A stretch of 64,000 nt of DNA, taken from contig CAWIIX010000026.1 of the NCBI GenBank assembly GCA_963836195.1, forward strand, positions 62,001 to 126,000, read 5' to 3'. The stretch is from Trebonia sp963836195. GTDB taxonomy: Bacteria; Actinomycetota; Actinomycetes; Streptosporangiales; Streptosporangiaceae. Shown piece by piece: positions 16,649 to 27,264 of this stretch; position 1 is the stretch's first letter, and every line of letters begins with the position of its first letter. A model generated the notes under the pieces. The model had not been told where the DNA came from and ran no database searches. It saw only the letters and a list, made by a program, of their open reading frames with translations. The translations under genes and the position numbers were made by a program.

Positions 16649-17471
16649 GGATCGGCGGCGAGACCGGGGTGAGCGCGGGGCGCTTAGCCGTCACGCCGTC
16701 GCCCGAGGAGGTGCCGTGCAGCCGGCGGTTCACCCACGGGGCCAGGTACTCCCGGGCCCACCGGGCGTCCTCGCGGCGGGCCGCCAGCCAGGCTCCCCGC
16801 GAGGTCTTCTCGGCCACCAGCGCGCGGAATTCGTCGTCGGCCGGGGAAACCCGCCAGTCCTCGGTGACCGGGACGCCGAGCACCTCGCACGCGCGCAGCG
16901 CCAGCCGCTGATGCGACTGCGAGGTCAGGTGCAGCCGGTCCGGCGACCAGGCGCTCAGGTCGCGCAGGAACCGCATCGACCACAGGTCCACCAGGTCGCA
17001 CCCGCGCGCGTCGGCGATCGAGCGCAGGTGCATGTTGTAGGCCGCGATCCGGCCCCGCAGCAGCCGCATCACCGGGAAGCCGACCAGGTCGGCCCCGGTG
17101 AACATGAGCACCCGGCAGCCGGAGGCGCGGAGCCTGGCCACGGCGCCGTCGAAGATCTCGGCCAGCGTGTCCGGGTCACCGCCCGGGCGGATGATGTCGT
17201 TGCCGCCGGCCGCGAGCGAGACCAGGCCGGGCGACATGGCAACGGCGGCCGGCACCTGCTCGGCCACGATCTGGCGGATCAGCTTGCCCCGGACCGCGAG
17301 GTTGGCGTACCGAAGTCCCGGGTGCTCGGCAGCGATCAGTCCGGCCAGCCGATCGGCCCAGCCGCGGTACCCGCCGCCGGGCGCCGCGTCGTTCAGGCCC
17401 TCGGTGAAGCTATCGCCAATCGCCACAAAGGACGCTTCCCCCGGGGGTTGCGAAAATAGGTTGTCGTCCAT
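16641..17471 (-). CDS. SGNH/GDSL-family hydrolase
   Basis: The product has 276 residues and no signal peptide, so it is cytoplasmic. The four SGNH blocks are clear: FVAIGDSFTEG near residue 17 (Ser nucleophile), YANLAVRGK (Gly block), SLAAGGNDIIRP (Asn block) and DRLHLTSQSHQRLA near residue 195 (Asp-x-x-His). It is expected to be an esterase or lipase-like hydrolase of unknown substrate. The C-terminal 60 residues (EDARWAREYLAPWVNRRLHG) are typical of the actinobacterial branch. The ATG at 17471 lies a short distance after an AT-rich leader. Confidence 0.88.
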   Translation of the reverse strand: MDDNLFSQPPGEASFVAIGDSFTEGLNDAAPGGGYRGWADRLAGLIAAEHPGLRYANLAVRGKLIRQIVAEQVPAAVAMSPGLVSLAAGGNDIIRPGGDPDTLAEIFDGAVARLRASGCRVLMFTGADLVGFPVMRLLRGRIAAYNMHLRSIADARGCDLVDLWSMRFLRDLSAWSPDRLHLTSQSHQRLALRACEVLGVPVTEDWRVSPADDEFRALVAEKTSRGAWLAARREDARWAREYLAPWVNRRLHGTSSGDGVTAKRPALTPVSPPILM

Positions 17472-17614
17472 AGTTCACCCATCATGCCAGGACACGCCGC
17501 GGAACTTATCGATTGCAGACAGTAACGATTTGGTAGGGTCGCGGCTGGCAGCAGCACGGATCACCGGGGCCGACACCGGCGGCGGCCGGGGTCCGCCAGC
17601 GTGGGGAAGCGATC

Positions 17615-19165
17615 ATGCGGGGGACTTCACTGGCGGCGGCAGCGTGCGCGGTCGCCGTTTGCACCGGGGGCGGCGCGCTGGCGGGCAGCGCGCCCGCCGG
17701 CGCCACGCCGGCCGCCACGGCGCGGGCGGCGGTCGCCACGGCCCGGGCGGCGGTCGCCACGGCACGGGGCGACGGCGCGGCGGCGGTCGCCACGGCGCGG
17801 GCGGCGGCCGCCACGGCACCGGCGGCCGAGGCGCCGGCCCGCGCGATCACGCCCGGTGGCTCGGAGGCGAGGTACCGCTCAGCCGCCTGGCCGGAGTTCG
17901 ACCAGAACGCGCAGCGGACCGGGATCGCGCCCCGCCTGCCGGCCGCCGGGAGGCTCACCCTCGCCTGGACCGCGCCCCTGGACGGCGCCGTCTACGGCCA
18001 GCCGCTGGTGGTCGGCGGCGACGTCATCGCCGCGACGGAAGACGACAGCGTCTACGCCATTTCCAGGACCACCGGCAAGACGGTCTGGCGCGCCCACGTC
18101 GGCGCCCCGGTGCCGAAGTCGGCCCTGCACGGGTGCGGCGACATCTTCCCCCTCGGCATCACCGGCACGCCCATCTACGACCAGGGCGACGGGCTCGTCT
18201 ACGCGGTGGCGGAGACGACGGGCTACCAGCACGTGCTCTTCGGGCTGTCCGCGGCCGACGGCAAGGTCGAGGTCAGACGCGACCTCGACCAGCCGACCAC
18301 GGCGAACGAACCCGACCGGAACCAGCAGCGCCCGGCCCTCGCCATCGACGACGGGCGGGTCTACGCCGCGTTCGGCGGGCTGGCGGGCGACTGCGGCGCC
18401 TACCTCGGCGGCGTCGTCGGGGTCGCCCTCAACGGCCGGGGCCCGCTGGTGAGCTGGCACACCCCGACCAGCCGGGAGGGCGCCGTCTGGGGGACCGGCG
18501 GCCCGGTCGTCGAACCGAACGGTGGCCTGTGGGTCTCCAACGGGAACGGCGCCGCGGGGCCCGGAGACCGCTACGACGGGAGCGACTCGGTGACCGCCCT
18601 CAGCCCGGTCCTGCACCGCAACGGCTACTTCGCGCCCGCCAGCTGGGCGGCCGACAACGCCAGCGACCTCGACCTCGGCTCGACCGAGCCGGTCATCGCG
18701 GCGGGCGACCCGACTACCGCGTTCATCGTCGGCAAGCGCGGCGTCGGCTACCTGCTGTCCACCGCGCACCTCGGCGGAATCGGGCACGAGCGGGCGTCGC
18801 TTCACGTCTGCCGGGCCTTTGGCGGCACCGCGACCAGCGGGTCCATGGTCTACGAGCCCTGCCAGAGCGGCGGCATGGCCGCGGTCTACGTCAACGCGGC
18901 CGAGCGGAAGATCGACATTCGCTGGCGCGGGCCGTCCGACGGCAACGGGTCGCCGGTCCTCGGCGGCGGCGCGGCCTGGGTCACCGCCTACAACTCCCAC
19001 GGCGGCACCAGCGGCACCCTATACGAGCTGAGCTCGGCCACCGGCGCGATCAGGAGTCGGATCGAGATCGGCGCGGGCCTGCCGCACTTTTCGTCGCTCT
19101 CGCTGGCGGGGGGCACCGCCTACGTCGGCACGTTGACCGGCGTGACCGCCGTCAACGGTGCCTGA
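17615..19165 (+). CDS. Secreted PQQ-like beta-propeller protein
   Basis: The product has 516 residues. A signal peptide (MRGTSLAAAACAVAVCTGGG) is followed by an Ala-rich tract with repeated AVATARA units (17712-17820). The rest is a propeller with WD/PQQ-like blades: WTAPLDGAVYGQPLVVGGDV, DDSVYAISRTTGKTVWRAHV, NGGLWVSNGNGAAGPGDRYD, GTEPVI-like STEPVIAAGD and TLYELSSATGAIRSRIEIG. The blade motif VYAI...TGK.VW matches BamB/quinoprotein repeats. It may be a cell-surface scaffold or a dehydrogenase-like protein; no PQQ-site residues can be assigned. Single gene. Confidence 0.8.
   Translation: MRGTSLAAAACAVAVCTGGGALAGSAPAGATPAATARAAVATARAAVATARGDGAAAVATARAAAATAPAAEAPARAITPGGSEARYRSAAWPEFDQNAQRTGIAPRLPAAGRLTLAWTAPLDGAVYGQPLVVGGDVIAATEDDSVYAISRTTGKTVWRAHVGAPVPKSALHGCGDIFPLGITGTPIYDQGDGLVYAVAETTGYQHVLFGLSAADGKVEVRRDLDQPTTANEPDRNQQRPALAIDDGRVYAAFGGLAGDCGAYLGGVVGVALNGRGPLVSWHTPTSREGAVWGTGGPVVEPNGGLWVSNGNGAAGPGDRYDGSDSVTALSPVLHRNGYFAPASWAADNASDLDLGSTEPVIAAGDPTTAFIVGKRGVGYLLSTAHLGGIGHERASLHVCRAFGGTATSGSMVYEPCQSGGMAAVYVNAAERKIDIRWRGPSDGNGSPVLGGGAAWVTAYNSHGGTSGTLYELSSATGAIRSRIEIGAGLPHFSSLSLAGGTAYVGTLTGVTAVNGA
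17712..17820 (+). repeat. In-frame GC-rich repeat encoding AVATARA units
   Basis: Four imperfect units around GCGGTCGCCACGGCSCGGGC lie directly after the signal-peptide region of the propeller protein. They encode a flexible Ala/Arg/Thr linker whose length is likely to vary between strains. Confidence 0.6.
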
Positions 19166-19193
19166 CAAAACGGACGGGACGAGAGAAACAAAA

Positions 19194-19226
19194 GGTCCGT
19201 TCGAGATGACGATTTTGATTTAAGTG
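19194..19226 (-). repeat. Dispersed GGTCCGTTCG repeat, copy 3
   Basis: GGTCCGTTCGAGATGACGAT at 19194-19213 is the exact reverse complement of 1054-1073, continuing as TTTGATTTAAGTG. It lies 28 bp after the propeller gene stop, in the 200-bp gap before the stress-protein gene, where I see no other feature. Confidence 0.6.
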
Positions 19227-19366
19227 ACGGAAAGCGACCAAAAGATGCTCAAACGTAACATTTCAATTAAGTCTCGTTAGGGTCTCGCAAGGACGGGACC
19301 AGGCAGGCGACGCGGCGCTGTTGGATGAGTCAAAGGGGTAACTGCGAATTCAGGAGGCGAGCCATC

Positions 19367-19921
19367 GTGGCCGCGGTGCGTCGGGTCGTGGTGGGAGTAT
19401 CAGGATCCCTCGGGAGCCTGCAGGCGCTGCGCCTGGCCGCCGATGAGGCGCGTGCCCGAGAGGCCACGCTGGTGGCGGTGATCGCCTGGGTCCCGCCCGG
19501 CGGCGACCTGTCCGAGCGCTCCCATCCCTCGCCTTTCCTGCGCCAGATCTGGCGCGATGCGGCCAAGCAGCGGCTGGCGGACGCGTTCGACGCGGGCCTC
19601 GGCGGGCTGCCGGACGATGTGACCGTGCTGGCGCGGATCGAGCGCGGCGAGCCGGGCCCGGTGCTCGTCGACGTCGCAGGCTCTCCCGACGACCTGCTGG
19701 TGATCGGGACCGGGCGGCGCTCGCTGGTCGGCCGGGCGCTGCGCAAGTCGATCGGCCGGTACTGCCTCGCGCACGCCAGGTGCCCGGTGCTCGCGGTGCC
19801 GCCCTCGGCGCTGATGGCGGAGCTCGGGAACGGCCGGTTGAAGCGGTCGTGGTCGCTGCGCGGACGGCAGGCGCTGCTGCACGAGATCGACCAGGGAATC
19901 GATCACGGAATCGACCGCTGA
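19367..19921 (+). CDS. Universal stress protein (UspA family)
   Basis: The product has 184 residues from GTG 19367, chosen because AGGAGG at 19352-19357 is nine bases upstream; a further start at 19325 has no ribosome site. It is a single Usp domain. The first strand RRVVVGVSGSLGSLQALRLA and the C-terminal nucleotide loop DDLLVIGTGRRSLVGRALRKS (G-2x-G-9x-G-S/T type) indicate ATP binding. CPVLAVPP closes the domain. A charged 35-residue tail follows. It lies just upstream of kdp genes, in the same direction, and KdpD carries a Usp domain of its own, but any link is inference. Confidence 0.87.
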   Translation: MAAVRRVVVGVSGSLGSLQALRLAADEARAREATLVAVIAWVPPGGDLSERSHPSPFLRQIWRDAAKQRLADAFDAGLGGLPDDVTVLARIERGEPGPVLVDVAGSPDDLLVIGTGRRSLVGRALRKSIGRYCLAHARCPVLAVPPSALMAELGNGRLKRSWSLRGRQALLHEIDQGIDHGIDR

Positions 19922-20046
19922 CGACCCCTCGCATGAGGTCTGTTAGGAACGGCCGCTCCGCCGCATAGCTGCCGTCAGGACCGGGATTACCCCGGGTGAC
20001 CTGCGTTTTGATTGGTCCGTAACACATTCCTTCTACAGGAGCTGTG

Positions 20047-20136
20047 ATGTCGGATCTCCTCTACGTCGGCCTGACGATCATCGTCTTCGCCGTGCTCATC
20101 CTCATCGTCAAGGGGGTTGAGCACCTTGAGCGCTGA
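20047..20136 (+). CDS. 29-residue single-pass membrane peptide upstream of kdpF
   Basis: The frame starts at ATG 20047 with AGGAG five bases upstream, the best ribosome site of the cluster. It encodes MSDLLYVGLTIIVFAVLIL then a short basic/acidic tail KGVEHLER. One helix spans residues 4-21. It overlaps the kdpF start by 11 bp, so kdpF is probably translated by coupling to it. It is distinct from KdpF, which follows intact. I do not recognise it as a described Kdp subunit; its size and place suggest an accessory or leader peptide of the Kdp complex. Confidence 0.75.
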   Translation: MSDLLYVGLTIIVFAVLILIVKGVEHLER

Positions 20137-20215
20137 GAACTGGATCGGGCTAATCGTCGCGATCCTCCTCACTGTGTACCTCGTGTACGCCCTCGCCCGG
20201 CCGGAGCGTTTCTAA
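20126..20215 (+). CDS. kdpF: KdpF, small subunit of the potassium ATPase
   Basis: The product has 29 residues from a TTG at 20126 (read as Met): SAENWIGLIVAILLTVYLVY and ALARPERF. The one-helix layout and the PERF ending are diagnostic of KdpF, which stabilises the KdpABC complex in the membrane and binds lipid at the KdpA interface. Its stop TAA is directly followed by the ATG of kdpA with no gap, and its own start overlaps the upstream peptide gene. It is too short for routine gene finding. Confidence 0.88.
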   Translation: MSAENWIGLIVAILLTVYLVYALARPERF

Positions 20216-21876
20216 ATGAATAGTTCTCTCGCCGGCATCCTGCAGATCGTGTTGCTCGTCGTCGCGCTCGCGGTCTTCTACAAGCCACTGGGCGACTACA
20301 TCGCCCGCATTTTCACCTCGCAGAAGCACTCCAGGGTTGAGCTCGGCCTCTACCGGGTGATGGGCATCGACCCCGAGGCAGACCAGAAGTGGGGCACGTA
20401 CGCGCGCTCGCTGCTCGCGTTCTCCTTCGTCTCGGTGCTCCTCGTCTACCTGATCGAGCGGATCCAGCACTGGCTGCCGTACTCCAACGGGATGGCCAAC
20501 GTCAACCCGGTGACCGCCTGGAACACCGCCGCCTCGTTCGTGACCAACACGAACTGGCAGAACTACTCGGGCGAGTCCACGATGGGCTACGTCACCCAGA
20601 TGGCCGCCCTCGCGGTGCAGAACTTCCTCTCCGCGGGGGTCGGGATCGTGGTGGCGATCGCGCTCATCCGCGGCTTCACCAGGAACAAGACCGACCGGCT
20701 GGGCAACTTCTGGGTCGACCTGACCCGGGTCACCATCCGCTTGCTGATCCCGTTCTCGATCATCGGCGGCATCATCTTGATGTCCACCGGCGTGATCGAC
20801 AACTTCAACCTCACCAGCGCCGTCCACACGCTGTCCGGCGGCATGCAGTCGATCGTCGGCGGCCCGGTGGCCTCGCAGGAGGTCATCAAGGAGCTCGGGA
20901 ACAACGGCGGCGGGTTCTTCAACGCGAACTCCGCGCACCCGTTCGAGAACCCGAACGCGTTCTCCGACTGGTTCGAGATCTTCCTGCTGCTGGTGATCCC
21001 GTTCGCCCTCTGCCGCACCTTCGGCAAGATGGTCAAGGACAACCGGCAGGGCTACCTGCTCGTGGCCGTGATGGTGGGCCTCTGGCTGGTCGCGGTCGGC
21101 GGCATCAGCTTCTTCGAGTGGCAGCACGCCGGCACCGCCCTGCAGCAGGCCGGCGGCGCGATGGAGGGCAAGGAAGTCCGGTTCGGGATCCCCGGATCGT
21201 CGCTCTTCGGCGGGTCGACCACGGTCACGTCCACCGGAGCGGTGAATAGCTTCCACGATTCGTTCACCGCGTTCGGCGGCGGGATCCTGCTGTTCAACAT
21301 GATGCTCGGCGAGGTGGTGCCCGGCGGCGTCGGAGCCGGCCTGTACGGCATGCTCATGCTCGCTGTCCTCACCGTGTTCATCGGCGGCCTGATGGTCGGC
21401 CGGACCCCCGAGTACATCGGGAAGAAGATCCGCCCGACCGAGATGAAGTACGCGGCGCTCTACATCCTGGCGACACCGGCCTCGGCGCTGATCGGAGCCG
21501 GGCTCTCGCTCGGGTTCTCGGTACCACGACGAGCGATCTTGAACGCCGGGCCGCACGGCCTGACCGAGGTCGTCTACGCGTTCACCTCGATGGCCAATAA
21601 CAACGGCTCCGCGTTCGCCGGTCTTGGCACGGCCCAGACCTGGTACCAGGTGAGCGGCGGCATCGTCATGCTGATCGCCCGATTCGCGCCGATGATCTTC
21701 GTGCTCGCCTTGGCCGGCGCGCTGGCGAAACAGCAACCGGTGCCGGCGTCGGCCGGCACGCTCGAGACGCACAAGCCACTGTTCGCCGGCCTGCTCATCG
21801 GCGTGATCATCATCCTCGTCGGCCTGACCTACTTCCCCGCGCTCGCGCTAGGGCCGTTCGCTGAAGGACTGCACTG

Positions 21877-21877
<1 letters not shown>
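20216..21877 (+). CDS. kdpA: KdpA, potassium-translocating subunit
   Basis: The product has 553 residues with about ten transmembrane helices, related to the Trk/Ktr superfamily of K+ channels. The selectivity-filter repeats are visible, such as TNTNWQNYSGES near residue 105, NNGGGFFNANSAHPFENPN near residue 228 and the FTSMANNNGSAFAGL stretch near residue 455. It forms the K+ selectivity filter and the entry tunnel. Length is normal for the family. The stop and the kdpB start share a base (TGATG), so translation is coupled. Confidence 0.97.
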
Positions 21878-24033
<2,156 letters not shown>

Positions 24034-24040
24034 TCTCGCC

Positions 24041-24700
24041 ATGAACCGTATTCCATCCTCTATCAGGCAGTACATCGCGGCCTTGCGCCTGCTGCTCGTC
24101 TTCACGGTGATCTGCGGCATCGCCTACCCGGTGGTGATGTGGGGCGTCGCCCAGGCGGCGTTCAAAAACCAGGCCGACGGGTCGCTGGTCACGTACAAGG
24201 GCCAGGTCGTCGGGTCGAGCCTGCTCTGCCAGGAGTTCGTCAACGCCAAGGGGGACCCGCTGCCGCAGTACTTCCAGCCCCGGCCCTCGGCCGCGACGAG
24301 CGGCGACGCCACTGACTACGGCTGCGACCCCGGCTTCTCGGGCGCGGCCAACCTCGGCGCGAGCAACCCGACCCTGGTCACCGATGTCAAGCAGCTCCAG
24401 GCCCAGATCGCGGCGTTCGACCACGTCAAGATCTCGCAGATCCCGCCGGACGCGGTCACCTCGTCCGGGTCTGGGCTCGACCCGGACATCTCGCCGGCCA
24501 ACGCGGCCATCCAGGTCGACCGGGTCGCCGCGACCAGGCATCTGCCGGTGGCTGAGGTCCAGAAGCTGGTCAGCCAGAACACCCACGCCCGCGTCATCGG
24601 CTTCCTGGGCGAGCCCGGGGTCGACGTGCTCACGTTGAACATCGCCCTGGACAACCTGCCCGGGCAGGCGCAGTACGTCGGCGGCGCCTTGTCGAAGTAA
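24041..24700 (+). CDS. kdpC: KdpC, potassium ATPase subunit
   Basis: The product has 219 residues with one N-terminal helix (ALRLLLVFTVICGIAYPVVM) and a periplasmic-side domain. Family motifs are GSLLCQEF-like GSSLLCQEFVN, YFQPRPSAA, NLGASNPTL and, near the C-terminus, RVIGFLGEPGVDVLTLNIAL. KdpC stabilises the KdpA-KdpB interface and the loading of K+. The structural operon ends here: a strong terminator follows 18 bp after the stop. Confidence 0.96.
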   Translation: MNRIPSSIRQYIAALRLLLVFTVICGIAYPVVMWGVAQAAFKNQADGSLVTYKGQVVGSSLLCQEFVNAKGDPLPQYFQPRPSAATSGDATDYGCDPGFSGAANLGASNPTLVTDVKQLQAQIAAFDHVKISQIPPDAVTSSGSGLDPDISPANAAIQVDRVAATRHLPVAEVQKLVSQNTHARVIGFLGEPGVDVLTLNIALDNLPGQAQYVGGALSK

Positions 24701-24718
24701 CGAACTAGCAGCCGCCTC

Positions 24719-24750
24719 GGGCCCTGGGCTTCGGCCCAGGGCCCCCTTTT
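24719..24750 (+). terminator. Rho-independent terminator of the kdpFABC operon
   Basis: An 11-bp perfect stem, GGGCCCTGGGC and GCCCAGGGCCC, is closed by a TTCG tetraloop and followed by CCTTTT. It lies 18 bp after the kdpC stop. Confidence 0.88.
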
Positions 24751-24776
24751 ACCCCCCGGCTTGCGGCGTCGGGGCC

Positions 24777-24812
24777 GGATTGCCCGCAGGGATTACTTCT
24801 TGCGGGCAATCC
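24777..24812. promoter_or_regulatory. 12-bp perfect inverted repeat before the kinase gene
   Basis: The arms GGATTGCCCGCA (24777-24788) and TGCGGGCAATCC (24801-24812) surround a 12-nt loop. There is no T tract, so it is not a clear terminator. It lies 100 bp upstream of the kinase start, where an operator or RNA hairpin could act. The rest of 24813-24911 holds no gene. Confidence 0.45.
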
Positions 24813-24911
24813 GGGTAATCTCTGCGTGCTGGCTGAGAGCTCGGGGGTCTGACGGCTCAGTGGCCTGAGGGGCCAGGGCGGCCAGGGTGGCTCGGCGGCA
24901 TAGGAGTACAG

Positions 24912-27104
24912 ATGGAACCGCTTTCCGCGAACGATCCGCGGGTGGTCGGGGAGTTCGCCCTCCGCGCCCGTCTCGGCTCGGGTGGCATGGGCCGGGTCTA
25001 CCTCGGCTTCTCCCCCGGCGGCCGGGCGGTGGCGATCAAGGTGGTGCACCCCGAGCTGGCCCGCGACCCCGAGTTCCTGCGCCGGTTCCGCCAGGAGGTC
25101 GCGTCGGCCCGGCTGGTCAGCGGCATGTACACCGCGCCGGTGGTCGGCTCGGGGGTCGACGACGACCCGCCCTGGCTGGCCACCGCCTACGTTCCCGGCC
25201 CGCCGCTGGCCGAGGTGGTCACCCGCCACGGCCCGCTGGCCGAGACGGCCGTCTGGCGGCTCGCGGCCGGCCTGGCCGACGCGCTGCGCGCGGTGCACGG
25301 CTGCGGCCTGGTGCACCGGGACCTCAAGCCCGGCAACGTGCTGCTGGCCGGCGACGGCCCGCACGTGATCGACTTCGGCATCTCCCGCGCGTTCGAGGGC
25401 ACCCAGTTGACCTCGGCCGGGATGGTGGTCGGGACCCCCGGCTACATGTCACCCGAGCAGGCCGAGGGAAGCCAGGCGGGCCCGCCGAGCGACGTCTTCT
25501 CGCTCGGCTGCGTGCTCGCCTACGCGGCGACCGGCAACGCGCCGTTCGGCGGCGGCAGCGCCGCCTCCATCCTCTACCGGGTGGTGACCGGCGAGCCGGA
25601 CCTGGCCGGCATCCCGGCCGGGCTGCAGCAGGTCATCACCGCCTGCCTGGCCAAGAACCCGGCCCAGCGGATCGCGCTGGCGCAGCTCACGGCCATGGTC
25701 TCGGCCCTCGGGCCGCCGCTGCCGGGCACGATCGGCGCGTTCTGGCCGGAGCCGCTGGCCGGGATCATCGCCGCCGACCAGGCCCCGCACCCGGCCACCG
25801 AGGTGAGCGGGGCGCCGGTCAGCCCGGGTCTGGGCGGGGCGGGTCTTGGTGGGCCAGGCGTTGGTGGGCCGGGTTTCGGCGGGCCGGGACTGGGCGGGCC
25901 TGGTCTGGGCGGTGCGGCGCTCGGCGGGCCGGGTCTCGGCGGGCCGGGACTGGGCGGCCGGACCTGGGCGGGCAGCCCGGTCCCGGCCGGCCAGTCGCAG
26001 GGCGACCAGGGCGCGGCGCCGGGGATGACGCCGGCCGCGACCGGGCACGCGCCGATGGTGGCCGACGGCTACTACGCGGCGGCGGCCGGCGGCATGGGCG
26101 GCGGGCCGGCATCGGCGGGCTCGGCGCCCGGCCAGTCACCTTACGGGCAGGCCGCGGCCGGGCCGTCGTGGCCGCCGGCAGGCACCCAGCAGTACACGTC
26201 CAGCCAGCAGCCGGCGTCCGGCCAGCAATACGCGTCCGGCCAGCAGCCGCCCGGGTGGCCGCAGCCGGCCGCGTGGCCACAGGCCGGGGCGGTTTCCCCG
26301 CAGGCGGCCATGCCGTCGGCGGCCGGACCGCAGGCCGGGCAGGGACCGCAGGCCGGGCAGGGGTACGGAACGCCGTCGTGGCCGCAGCCCGGCGGGCCCG
26401 GGGACGCGCCCGCGGGCGCGACGCTGCAGGCGCCGTGGCCGCAGCAGCAGCCGTCTTCCGGCGGTTCCTGGCCCGGCGGCGGCCAGCCGAGCGGACCGGG
26501 CGGGGCCAGCTACCCCGGCCCGGCGACGCCGCTGGGCCAGTACGCCCCGGGAAGGCGGCGTCCGACCAAGGCCGAGGTGCCGACGCCGGTGCTCGGCGCG
26601 GTCCGGCTGATGTACCTGGGCGCGGTCGTCACCGCGCTCAGCATCCTGTTCGGCAACCAGGCCAAGACCGGCTATACCAGCACGGCGACCAAAGAGAACA
26701 ACCTCGCGGCCGGGTACCGGGCGAAGTTGACAAGCCTTCCACTCGCGCGGTACGACGAGCGCGCAACCGCGCGGGCGGCAGCCAACGGCGCCGCCGCGGC
26801 CGCCAGGCACGCCAACGCCATGACCGGCGAAATCGCACTCGTGGTCGGGCTTGGCGGCCTCATCGGCGTCGTGTGCTGGCTGGTGGTCGCCGGCGCCTGC
26901 CGCCGCGGTCGCGGCTGGGCGCGGACCGCCGCCATTGTGCTGCTCGGCCTCGACACCGCCGGCCTGCTGACCGTCCTGCTCGGCACCGACAACGACCCGG
27001 GGGTCCGAGCCACCACGGTCATCATCTGGATCATCGGCCTCGCGGCGACCATCCTGCTATGGGGGCGCCCGGCCCGCGACTTCTTCGCCTACTACCGCCG
27101 CTAG
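24912..27104 (+). CDS. Membrane serine/threonine protein kinase (PknB-like)
   Basis: The product has 730 residues. The kinase domain covers about 15-275: LGSGGMGRVYLG, VAIKVV (Lys 43), LVHRDLKPGNVLL near 133, IDFGIS near 153 and GTPGYMSPEQAEG in the activation segment. Residues 300-350 are GLGGP pentapeptide repeats (DNA 25825-25970), then a Gln/Pro/Ala-rich linker to about 560. The C-terminus is a four-helix membrane domain instead of the single helix plus PASTA repeats of PknB. That domain matches the stand-alone protein at 11505-12035. The gene lies between kdpFABC and kdpDE, so a role in potassium or turgor signalling is possible. Confidence 0.9.
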   Translation: MEPLSANDPRVVGEFALRARLGSGGMGRVYLGFSPGGRAVAIKVVHPELARDPEFLRRFRQEVASARLVSGMYTAPVVGSGVDDDPPWLATAYVPGPPLAEVVTRHGPLAETAVWRLAAGLADALRAVHGCGLVHRDLKPGNVLLAGDGPHVIDFGISRAFEGTQLTSAGMVVGTPGYMSPEQAEGSQAGPPSDVFSLGCVLAYAATGNAPFGGGSAASILYRVVTGEPDLAGIPAGLQQVITACLAKNPAQRIALAQLTAMVSALGPPLPGTIGAFWPEPLAGIIAADQAPHPATEVSGAPVSPGLGGAGLGGPGVGGPGFGGPGLGGPGLGGAALGGPGLGGPGLGGRTWAGSPVPAGQSQGDQGAAPGMTPAATGHAPMVADGYYAAAAGGMGGGPASAGSAPGQSPYGQAAAGPSWPPAGTQQYTSSQQPASGQQYASGQQPPGWPQPAAWPQAGAVSPQAAMPSAAGPQAGQGPQAGQGYGTPSWPQPGGPGDAPAGATLQAPWPQQQPSSGGSWPGGGQPSGPGGASYPGPATPLGQYAPGRRRPTKAEVPTPVLGAVRLMYLGAVVTALSILFGNQAKTGYTSTATKENNLAAGYRAKLTSLPLARYDERATARAAANGAAAAARHANAMTGEIALVVGLGGLIGVVCWLVVAGACRRGRGWARTAAIVLLGLDTAGLLTVLLGTDNDPGVRATTVIIWIIGLAATILLWGRPARDFFAYYRR

Positions 27105-27262
27105 CCGTCGTTAACGGTCGTTAGCGGTGGTTAGCGGTCGCCGTGGCGGCCTGCAAGCGTGATTGTGTGCCATTAAGGACACCCGGGCGGCAGTTGATCA
27201 TGCATCGTGTGCCGTTGGGGGCGCTATACGACCCAAACGGAACACAATCGCCAATATCGGGC
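27105..27262. repeat. Intergenic repeats: CGTTARCGGT triplet and ATYGTGTKCCGTT elements
   Basis: Three 10-bp copies of SGTTARCGGT occur at 27109-27138. They are followed by GTGATTGTGTGCCATTAAGG (27160), CATCGTGTGCCGTTGGGGGC (27207) and, inverted, CGATTGTGTTCCGTTTGGG (about 27232-27252). The last two face each other and could pair. The second is identical to 57420-57439. The region separates the convergent kinase and methyltransferase genes. Confidence 0.6.
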
Positions 27263-27264
27263 GC

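Noticed and set aside
19922..20046. c-di-AMP (ydaO) riboswitch before kdp genes
   Set aside because: The 125-bp leader lacks the conserved blocks of that riboswitch; only a promoter-like AT patch and a ribosome site are visible.
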